NCBI RefSeq assembly: GCF_037126465.1 | Contig: NW_026999351.1 | Location: 1,240,001-1,304,000 of the forward strand | Source: Ornithodoros turicata | Taxonomy: Eukaryota; Arthropoda; Arachnida; Ixodida; Argasidae | Reading direction: 5' to 3' | DNA: 64,000 nucleotides | Shown: positions 55,631 to 64,000 of the stretch, one piece after another | How the letters are laid out: the number at the start of each line of letters is the position of its first letter | Numbering within the stretch: position 1 is the stretch's first letter | Position numbers and translations under genes: made by a program | Notes under the pieces: generated by a model | What the model saw: the letters and a program-made list of their open reading frames with translations, nothing else | What the model was told of the DNA's origin: nothing | The model's database searches: none

Positions 55631-56461
55631 AGATTTACGACGCACGTCAAATGAACCCCAGCTGGTCGAAATCACCCGCTATACAACACTGTGGTACGTG
55701 CAACATGTCGCCGCACTACATGCAGACAACCCTTACATAAAAAATCACTAATCACCAATTTTATGGGAACAATATGGTAATGTTCGGCTCCCTCTGCAGC
55801 TGAGGACCTCAGGACGTGAAGTAGGGCACGCTAACGGGAGAGCAGCCCAGACGCTTGTCTCGTCTGCTTCCAGTTTTCGCCGCAATATAGTAATGGAGAA
55901 CTCGCCTAGTCATTTCCTTGCCATTTTCTTTCTCTTTTTTGCCAGAATCCGGGCAGGCATAACACTTTTTTCACCCAGCCTCGACACAACAGGGCAGTGC
56001 GTTACGGTAACTACATAAGGTGTAGTCACATTCGCACCGAGAGTGTAGCGAGAGCCCGCATTGGCCCACACGCCGAAGTTCACGTGTGTCATTCGCTGTC
56101 TGTTTCCCAAACTGCTTTTTTCCGGCAGACGTTGGGTGCTTCTCGTTTCCCCATAGAACAATGCTGCATCTAGTATTCCTCATTTTTAACGAGGACACCT
56201 GTCACTGAAAGCCTGACTGGTGACGCTATCCTTTTGGCCACTGGGGAATGTGTCTCCTTTCCCTTTGAAGGCGATGTAGGGCGCAGACTGACTGGGATAA
56301 CGATTAAGGGGCAAAAGACCAAGTGACACGGAACAAAAACGACACAACCGAAGTGAGGATTCTGTATTCTGTGTATCGTTCTTGCCACCTTTTCTCGAGG
56401 TGCTTTTTCCTTACCCCTATAACGTTCACTGTCCAAACCATGACAGTCAATCTCGGCTTAC

Positions 56462-56629
56462 CAATTCTTTTGGATTCGCCTGGGTGACACTCCGGCATGG
56501 AGCTGTGAGTGGTGTATAAGGATCCGTGTAGGCAGTTATAAGGGCCGCAGCGCTAAAAGAGAGCAATTCCGCTGTTTTCAAAGGCAGCGGTTGGAACCCA
56601 GTCACATGCCTGAATGACAACGACTCAAC
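56462..56629 (-). CDS. host exon, 56 codons, unrecognised family
   Basis: Minus strand: TTACTGTTCTTGCAG acceptor, GTAAGC donor, exactly 56 codons with phase 0 on both sides. It starts VESLSFRHVTGFQPLPLKTA and ends PCRSVTQANPKEL. No domain is recognised. Borders and phase are compatible with splicing to the exon at 55113-55259, with an intron of about 1.2 kb. Confidence 0.45.
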
Positions 56630-56639
56630 CTGCAAGAAC

Positions 56640-58005
56640 AGTAATGGTAGCTTCAACATCAACACTTATATGCATAGGGTGAGCACACATCTTGCTTAGC
56701 TAAGAGCGTATGAACACCTCGTTCAGCAAAACTCGTGGCATTTGCCCTTCTTTTGCCTTGGAACGCGCCTCGATCTTTGCCGAAAGACCAAATAGCATGG
56801 CTGGTTGGCTTGTTTGGTTGAGGCCGTGGGAATGAATCTTCTGGCGGATGTGCTCTCTCCGGTTTTCCTGCAGACCTTCCAGACGCATGTCGGCACAGTT
56901 ACCTGTGAAGTTGGCCCACGACGCGTACTAACCTGCTCGTCACAACCAGTGATTATCCCAGAAATTCACTGCTGAGGGGGTGCCGAGCTTTCAAGGGGGG
57001 TATGCTTGGTGAAGGTTCCACTTACGAAATTTTTCTTAGACACGGAAATAATCGTGGCATAAAGGTGACATATCTGCGGAGCTTTCCCGTTTTATTTGTA
57101 CATGTTAATACGTTACAACACAGTACAGTAGAATACAGATTCATTATGTGCGGCATTTCAACATTAAGATGCATAATCGCACGACCGACAAAGAAAAAAG
57201 ACTTTCACCTTGGCTCACGAAACTCAATGAATACCTAGCAACGAACGGTGAAGACCTCGCTTGATTGAGTTGGGCGCAAATGATTCCTTGTGATCCACAT
57301 TGAGTTTGCATGCCCGAACGCATTTTCCCCCTTATGCGCGTACTATATGAATGGAACAGTGATTTTCAGATGAATTTGGACAAATGCATGGTAGGATCAT
57401 CTGCATCACTGTGGTCCTACAGACCAAGTTTGATAGTACAGGATGTAATTCGCTGCGCCGGACTTACTACTAGAATGTGTTGGTGGCCGAGTTGGGTGGG
57501 GTCACCTGAGGAATTTCAGGGGGGAGGGGTTCCAAAAATGCAGGGAGGGTGTAAACCCCCCCCCCTGAGGGGGGTGTAGGGAAATCTCTGGCTCACAACT
57601 GTTCTGTCCAGCTGTGCACGGCTGTATACTCCACTCATAGAAACAGTTGTTTGCGGCAATAACAGCATCCCCGTCAGTTGACTGGGGAATCGTTCCAGTT
57701 CCCTGTGCAAGTTTCCCACGCGCATTTATTTATCAAGTAGACGACCCAATTGCTATAAATGTTCTCCCGTACAAGGGCGGTCAGACTGCCAGCGTTCTTG
57801 TCTGGGTCTGCGACTGTATATTTTACTGTAGCCCGGTTTCACCAACACAGATTAACATTTCAACTGATATCAGCAGTCACTGAACTTGATTGTAACCCTC
57901 AACTTCACTTCATCAAGAGTAGTCACTAAAACACTCAGCACATATCTGACTAATGTTGCTAAAAGTAATTAAAGTGTTAATTTCAGTTTTTAGCTACCCT
58001 TGACC
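56640..58005. other. no gene recognised; possible 3' UTR
   Basis: Downstream (minus strand) of the terminal exon at 58006. A minus-strand AATAAA lies at about 57722-57728 and could be its polyadenylation signal. Poly-C/poly-G runs at 57515-57580 look like repeat debris. Confidence 0.35.
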
Positions 58006-58264
58006 TTAGTTTGAAGCTAAGCAGCGTTGGTGAAACCGCGGCAATGTCATATTGCGAGTGGCACTATTTCCATCGTATAATAGTACCCATGCGACGGATT
58101 GTTCCGTTTCCAAACAGTAGACAACTTTGCTTACGAATGATGACTGCATAGACGGCATGCCAGGTCCCTGCCAGGGTGACGGTCCTGTAGCCCTGCATAC
58201 GTTTGGGTCCGTTATATTACGATTGAGAGTTGTTCGGTACACCAATGCGTCTGGCTTAATTACT
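58006..58264 (-). CDS. candidate terminal exon of a minus-strand gene
   Basis: Minus strand: TTTTCTGTTTACAG acceptor before 58264; one base completes a codon, then 85 codons and TAA at 58008-58006. It reads VIKPDALVYRTTLNRNIT..., with N-glycosylation sequons NIT and NMT and several Cys, consistent with a secreted or extracellular protein. It could end the gene whose exons lie at 60831-61554, but the connecting exons were not found. Domain unknown. Confidence 0.45.
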
Positions 58265-60542
58265 CTGTAAACAGAAAATTCTATCATGAGAAGCAGCCAG
58301 AAGCCCATACCGCAGATTCTCTAGCTAGTAGACATCGACACAAGACTTACGAGACATTCGTTTCGGCGCACTAGGGAGCCTATTCCATTCAATAGAGGTA
58401 ACCGAACAGTAATGTTTGTCCACACCGTCCACACACGCACAGTACGAACCTGGACGCACGTGATGACCACGACAATGCAATGCATACGTTAGGATACATA
58501 GTAAAAATTATTAGTAGCTGGAAATTGGGGCGAAGTCGCAGCTGTTAGTGTGTGGTGGTGGAGATGGTACCAGATACTAGGAAACCGCAGGGTGAGCACG
58601 CCATTTCAGATTGGTTTTGCCACGCTATCCATCATTGTCTGGCGTCTGATGACACGCAGACGATGCGGTTTATTGTCTGGGAAGAATGAATTTACTTTCC
58701 CGTATGCAGCAGTCCCACTGAGTCACTGGTTTAGTGACGTCTGAGAACTTCGTCCGCAAACCACCAATCGCCACCCTGCTGTTCTAAGCCGACTGCCGTG
58801 AGGCCCTTGGCGGCCTCCACAGAGTTTGTGTGCACAGTGCATAGGCCTAATCTACGCTTCGCCGGAAATTTTTGGGCGAATTACAGGTAAGTTTAGACTT
58901 ACCTGTAGACTAGAAGCGTTCGTAAGGCGAATGTTGTTGCACTCCAATGAATACCTGCCCTCAATGTCATTTTTTTCGCCGTTCACACGGCGTAAACCCG
59001 GCGGTCTAGTAATGGTCGAACTGTATTCGCATAGGACTGATCTAAACTAAGGGGGGGGGGGGGTAGTTTAAAGCTGGTCTAGCACGGAGCAGCTGTAACT
59101 GAGCATTTCGAGAAAAGACCCAAAAGAGTTTTTGCTAGATACTGTTGCCTACTTTTCAAGTCGAAATTGCAGAAATTAAGGAAAAAGAACGTTGTGATAG
59201 ACCCGTGAGCGAAGTAAGTGAGGCAATAAACCCCCCGCCAAAAAAAGTTAACTATCGGTATGGAGCGGAATTTTGAAATTCGCTCTGCAAATTTAGAACC
59301 GATATCGTCCACGTTAGTGATGTCAACATTGGCAGCAACACATAAGTCGCTTTCCGATCCAAAGCTGACAGGAGGTCGCGCACAAAGAGCAGTTACCTCC
59401 AGCAACAAAAGCGGCGCTGATTATGCGTGGTTCTTTAAATACAACACCTAGTGCCTCTGTTATGCATCATCAACAATAGTGTTTGCTGTGCTGCCGTTGC
59501 TGGTTCTGGTTGATACATTTAACTATCTGCAGATGCTGCGTGCAAAATGGAGCAAATTGTTAGCTACTTTCTCCCTCGCCTCAATCAGCTCGTGACAATG
59601 TGTATAGTGCGCGTGCGTTTCAGCTTCAGAGCCGGAGAGGCTGCGTGATCGACTTAAACTAGACATCATTAAACAACGGTTTAAGTGGCTTGGTGAATAC
59701 GGGCAACTGAGTTTACCCGCGGCTCTTTCGGGACAACGACCAGGTAGAAAAAGTATGTTTATGTGAGTGTTGGTGCGTGTGACTTGAACGCGGTTTGGTT
59801 GAACCATCAAGTGTGTGCAAGTGTAATCAGCGCAACGTTTCCATCCTTTCGAAGCTTGCCGCTAAGATATTCGTATAAGCAGCACCCCGGACTCTCACGT
59901 CGCACACATATGGTCTACTCACTGTACAAGTTGATTGAAGTTAGCCATGAGGGTGCTTGGTTGTTGGCTTCCCCGGAGAATGGCCACACCTAGAAGCACG
60001 TAGCCAAAGTTCCTCCTTGGCGTTGGTTCTGCTCTCATATGGATATTTAGAAGAAAAGAAGAATTCAATCAACGCCTATCACTAGAACGTTGTCATTGTT
60101 GGTATCGGTGGCAATTTCGACAACGCACGCGCAGGACACTCAACTCAGTTGGCGATTGAAATAAGCGAGTGGTATGCGAATGGTTAGGTTTCTGTAATGT
60201 TGGCTTCTTCGGCACGCTGCGCATAAAATTGCATCCTGTGGCAGTTGAATCACCAATGTATCAGCTTCAGAGATCCGTCACAAAGGAATCAAGTAAGGGA
60301 TTGTCGACTATCACGCGGCGGATACTAGAACGCACCTTTTGACGACACCTAATATTCCCAATAGGACATTAAAGGGCCCACATGCTGACAACAGTTCACC
60401 GGACTATGTTTATTACATGTTCCATGTGATGTGTTACGTTTCGATGATAACTTTCCTGCACGAATCAACTGCCGCGATGAAACCGTTTTCACGGTCATGG
60501 ACACAATAAGGGTACGCTGGGAAAAGACATAGGTACTACAAG
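58265..60542. other. introns or intergenic, no exon firmly identified
   Basis: Candidate minus-strand coding pieces at 59230-59460 and 59930-60030 have donor-like GTAACT or GTGAGT borders but their phases do not join cleanly to the exon at 60831. A G-run lies at 59050-59064. Nothing else is recognised. Confidence 0.3.
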
Positions 60543-60699
60543 CAGGGGCGGATCCAGGATTTTTCTGAGGGTGGGGGTGTGGGTCCTGTCGTGGATAGCA
60601 TATGCTGCTACATGGTCAAGGACAATTGAAGCTACGTAACGACAGGAAGAGAAGGGTGTCGGAACGTTGATATCCCCCCCTTATCTCAATCCGCCCTAG
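60543..60699. mobile_element. short MITE with GGGGCGGATCCAGG end
   Basis: CAGGGGCGGATCCAGGATTT at the left and ATCTCAATCCGCCCTA at the right are inverted, about 157 bp apart. GGGGCGGATCCAGGAT is a terminus I remember from widespread animal DNA transposons. Confidence 0.55.
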
Positions 60700-60830
60700 A
60701 CTACAAGGTGACACTCTAATCTGATGAACATAACTACAACGGGCTTATCCCAGCAGCGTCGGCGTCAGCTCTCCCTACCTCACAACACAATTTTTCGACA
60801 GAAACGTTTAAGACGAAACTCCTGGCTTAC

Positions 60831-61554
60831 TGTTAGAAAGGCTTCGACATGACCGACATAAGTTGAAACACTTGGACGGAGTTCCATGTCCAGGACAGCG
60901 AAGTCTCTGATCTTTGGCCAGTACGCTGCGATGGAATTTTCAAGTTTGCCCTGATTAGCGTTGGCTTTTCTGAAACAGAGTCCACCAACACGTCCACCAA
61001 TGCACCAGGACACGCGCTTCTCAGTACACTAATTTTGACGCTTACTCGTTTTCAGAGATAGAACTACTTCACTTACGAGCTCGGTATGTCGATACCAATT
61101 TTGCTTCTCGCAAGACCGAGATTCTTGTTTTTTAGTTGATTGATGTCCTGGGCGGTGAAGAACATGAAGTAACACACATCGTCCAGTGGGTGAAATATTG
61201 CCGGAACGACTGAACTGACGCAAGCAAGAAACGTATGAGGCAAAGCTGGGCATGAAAGAACATTATGGATTAGCAGTGACGCAGTGAACAGAGTTCACAA
61301 CGTAGAAACAACACTTCTGCAGCGATAATCGTCAATATCAAGGATTCACAATATAAACCACTTACGTGGTTTCAAGGTGGTGGTAGTAGTAGTAGTCGCG
61401 GTTGTTGTCGTTGTCGTAGTGGTTGTAGTCGTGGTAGTAGTCGCCGTGGTGTGGGTAGTCTTAGCTGGCACCGTGGTCGTAGTAATCGCCGTCGTAGTAT
61501 CAACGAAAACTTCCCGAGTGGTTGCCTCCGTCGTGGTCAGAGTTAGGCTTTCTA
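60831..61554 (-). CDS. three in-phase exons: Thr-rich stalk plus GH18-like(?) domain start
   Basis: Minus-strand exons 61554-61366, 61245-61077 and 60969-60831 have consensus acceptors (GCTCTTCTTAG, CATGCCCAG, CTGTTTCAG) and donors (GTAAGT, GTAAGT, GTAAGC). Their phases agree: 1 base carried at the first junction, 2 at the second, 0 at the end. Exon 1 is a mucin-like Thr repeat ending TTTLKP. Exon 2 begins PLPHTFLACVSS and contains FHPLDDVCYFMFFT. Exon 3 contains YWPKIRDFAVLDMELRPS. A Thr-rich stalk followed by a P-x-D-x-C-x-x-x-x-F motif resembles, from memory, multi-copy tick extracellular proteins with a glycoside-hydrolase-18-like fold; that call is tentative. Likely a secreted or type II membrane glycoprotein. 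The N-terminus lies above 61554 and was not found. Confidence 0.6.
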
Positions 61555-62545
61555 CTAAGAAGAGCAAAATTAGTAGCCACGACGTAATCGCTTCACTTGA
61601 ATTCCGTTACGCTAAAACATTCCATCTCGGGATATTCCCTGAAAACAGCACTGATAACGTGATCTCAAAACCACAGCTGTGAAAGAATAACACGGAGCGA
61701 GGTGACTCGAGTGCCTGGCCTTCGCAAAACGCACGCGTTACGGGCCAGTGAGGATTGTCCGGATCGAACAGAAAAGCTACTTTATTTTCTCAATGATAGG
61801 GTACACAGCTCCACCTGTTCATCTACGAGGGGTCGACAGTGTCCGCCGCTGCTGTTCAGCTGTAGACCCCCGCGGTTGATGTTGCACACCTACGAAAAAT
61901 TAAAACTATTGTATTTGAAAATGTATCAAAATTATAGTCGCAACACTGAATATAAGAAGGCATTCGACAATATCGTATATCATGGAATGAATCTTACAGA
62001 GCATCCACTGTTACACATATTACATTAACAGTCTACCACAAGTGTCGGTGCTGGTGTTACAGGCATAAAATTTACTACAGTGTTAGGTCTTCCCATTCGG
62101 AGATTCGATCTATGTCACGGATACCCCTGCCTTAGCCGTGTGCTCTAGTTTACTCATAGTTCGAAGAAAGGAAAATTATCGCATAAAGCGCGCCTCGGCT
62201 TCAGCTTGGGAGTTACCAACATCCCCGAAACTGCGAACGCTATATACTGTGCTTTAAACCGCGCATGAGATGCGCGTATCTTGACAGATATAGCATCATG
62301 CAGACAAAGCTCTTAACGTAACAGTCACCTTCCAGAAGGTGCAACGTGAAGCGGGATTATGCGAGCACAAGAAACTACGTCCGGTGACGTCCATGCATGA
62401 CTGAACGACGACTGGACTGTTGGAACTTCTGCATGTCCTCGCATTAGCTCGCGCTGCTTCCTTCTGCTTCTTCGCAACAGATACTGGCCGCTGGTTGCAA
62501 CAGGTGTATGCTTTCACAGCGCCAGCTGCTAACGGGAAGTTTCTA
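61555..62545. other. no gene recognised
   Basis: Probably intron upstream of the Thr-rich exon on the minus strand. The plus-strand Val-rich frame (61377-61682) is the antisense of that exon. Confidence 0.4.
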
Positions 62546-62550
62546 GGAGA

Positions 62551-62680
62551 TTGCAGCCCTCGTCGGTAGTTCAATCGGTGATGTATGGCTTGCTGAGCTC
62601 AAGCTCGTGGGTTCGATCACGGCCGAGGACGGCAGCAGTATCAAGGATGTAAAACGTCCCAATCTGCTAGATCACTTTCA
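62551..62680 (+). repeat. tRNA-derived SINE
   Basis: A tRNA-like head (62551-62632) with A-box TAGTTCAATCGG, a GCTTG/CAAGC anticodon-like stem with GAG in the loop, and B-box GGGTTCGATCA. Acceptor strands GCCCTCG and CGAGGAC pair at six of seven positions. The T-arm is irregular and a non-tRNA tail follows, so it is a SINE, not a functional tRNA gene. Confidence 0.65.
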
Positions 62681-63540
62681 ATCCATCTAACCACCCTACT
62701 GAACCCGCACCGCGATAATTAAACAAACGAGAGTGTGCAGTGTGACGCCACGTCAAGTCTTGGTTTATCGCCTAGATTAGTGTCCTTGCGCATGGTGGAG
62801 GCCAATGTGCCAAAGGAAACAATAGGTGGATGCAGGCTAGCTGGTCGTACCATGCGCAAGAATTCGAGACAAAACATAAAGCAGGCTTCACCTGTTAATA
62901 TCTCAATAGGGCCCATGTATTGGAAATCTAAAAGCCCGTGAAACACATTCTGTTGACAGCGCTGTAATTCGCTGGTGGCACGTTTGCTGTGCGGAGCCCG
63001 GAAGACCAGCAATTTACAGTTCGTCAAACAGTTTTTTCTTTTCCTCTCCCGATCTGTGCATCCGTCGACGCAGTTTACAACAATTGCCACTCTTGCCTTT
63101 CTTTTTTATTATTTTTGCAGCGGACCTCTTATCATAATCACTTGACTGTAGCGATAGTCACTTTTTGATGTAACTTCCCTAAAGTAGAAATTATTTATAT
63201 TTTGCTTCTCGTTCAAGCAGGCAGAAGGCGGGCTCCTTTCTTTTTATTTCGCTGCTGGATGGCAGTGACCTTGCCACGTGCGCGGCGCCGGAGTTTTGCC
63301 AGGCTCCAACAGGTCCCCATAGAGCCCATAGTTTGAAATAATTCACACAACACTGGGCACACGGCCAATGAAATTGCAACGTGGTGGATATTATGCAAAA
63401 CCAGTCGGCCAATCAGGAGCCTCCATGTCTGGCTGGCTTTTCGGTCGGTCCTGGCTACCATCGACTTCTACTGGATTTCAGGCCTGCCGCCGTTACTCAG
63501 CATTCAAAATAACTAAAGCGATTTTGGGGTAAAATAAAGA
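62681..63540. other. no gene recognised
   Basis: A minus-strand 123-codon frame at 62719-63090 shows no domain. A good plus-strand acceptor-like tract (TTTTTTATTATTTTTGCAG) ends at 63120, but no open exon of note follows. Confidence 0.35.
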
Positions 63541-63558
63541 TTTATTTGATACAAAGCA

Positions 63559-63876
63559 CTAATTCAAAGATCGGATACATGGGTGCACTGCGCGTACAAA
63601 GCCCACTGCGTTGCTGACACACTGGGACAAAGTTCGAACATGAAGCAGAACGAACACACCCCGTTCAACTCCGAATACCCAGCCAGTCTCATGAGTGCGT
63701 ACCATTTCATGATGAGCATCTTCTTTCGCTGCCTGCGGTGCATCCATTATAGCGAAGCGAAAAGCGCTTGTGTGGCACGTAATCCTGTCTTTGTTGACAG
63801 TGTTCGAAGTCCAACGGCGCTCGAACTTTTTCTTCACGCTCCAGCTAATTAAGCATTCCGGTACCGCAGTTGACAA
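63559..63876 (-). CDS. possible terminal exon with polyadenylation signal
   Basis: A minus-strand frame ends with HPCIRSLN and a TAG near 63560. It is followed within about 15 bases by AATAAA (two overlapping signals around 63530-63546). The frame is open for about 100 codons but has no recognised domain; the upstream border is outside what I can define. The close stop-to-polyA spacing is the main support. Confidence 0.3.
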   Translation of the reverse strand: MSTAVPECLISWSVKKKFERRWTSNTVNKDRITCHTSAFRFAIMDAPQAAKEDAHHEMVRTHETGWVFGVERGVFVLLHVRTLSQCVSNAVGFVRAVHPCIRSLN

Positions 63877-64000
63877 ATTGTTCGTGGGATAACAGTTATG
63901 TCCAGAAACAGCACAACACGCGTAGACTCACAAGGACGAACTAATAAACCCGCGTAATAAACCATATTTCTGCAAACTGTCCTGTCGATTGACACCACCG

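Noticed and set aside
55971..56198. Minus-strand exon with many Cys
   Set aside because: No acceptable acceptor or donor gives a phase compatible with the neighbouring exons, and two frames look equally plausible.
61377..61682. Plus-strand Val-rich frame
   Set aside because: Antisense of the Thr-rich exon, whose splice borders and phase support the minus strand.
62551..62632. Functional tRNA gene
   Set aside because: The T-arm is irregular, one acceptor pair is mismatched and a SINE-type tail follows.
1..64000. CRISPR arrays, bacterial operons, rRNA genes
   Set aside because: None seen; direct repeats are microsatellites or transposon subrepeats, and gene structure is intron-containing.

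Overview
The window looks like a transposon-saturated, intron-containing animal genome, most likely an arachnid and probably a hard tick. The evidence is GT-AG exons whose reading phases agree, dense nested LINE, Ty3/gypsy, mariner-like and hAT-like debris, tRNA-derived SINE heads, and gene fragments that resemble families I remember as expanded in ticks. The species call is inference. No bacterial-style operons, rRNA, intact tRNA or CRISPR array were seen. Most long open frames are antisense shadows or microsatellite artefacts.

Layout. 0.5-4.1 kb: exons of a plus-strand gene of an expanded, poorly characterised family, with a MITE-type element in its long intron. 4.2-7.5 kb: foldback and dispersed repeats and LINE scraps. 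7.5-9.4 kb: a broken Ty3/gypsy gag-protease region, followed by a LINE endonuclease fragment and a GC-rich promoter-like patch. 11.6-12.5 kb: a mariner-like foldback element. 14.9-23.5 kb: a pile-up of minus-strand non-LTR reverse-transcriptase copies, one carrying a small element with a hammerhead-ribozyme-like core. 23.5-28.9 kb: dispersed repeats, two copies of a YY1/TATA promoter module joined to different short first exons, and a candidate minus-strand exon.

30.25-43.12 kb: the standout, a 12.87-kb near-perfect palindrome (arms about 6.5 and 6.2 kb around a 127-bp GC-rich centre). It has AGTAGTAGTG termini, a 6-bp target duplication (CCTAAC) and no recognisable protein gene. It sits inside an older, diverged copy of its own family. 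Its arms carry many TGACGTCA sites, CCAAT/CTCF-like modules and 10-bp-phased p53-like decamers. One arm holds a 411-bp (AAAC)n tract that is only about 40 bp in the other.

43.4-46.4 kb: a CR1-like LINE interrupted by two precise insertions, one a strange array of CAACTGG/CCAGTTG palindromes. 46.8-49.85 kb: a mariner-like foldback element and a hAT-like element with a perfect 8-bp target duplication. 50.6-55 kb: repeats and a degenerate kringle-like exon. 55-61.6 kb: minus-strand host exons, including a Thr-rich stalk exon joined in phase to two further exons. 61.6-64 kb: a SINE head and a possible minus-strand terminal exon.
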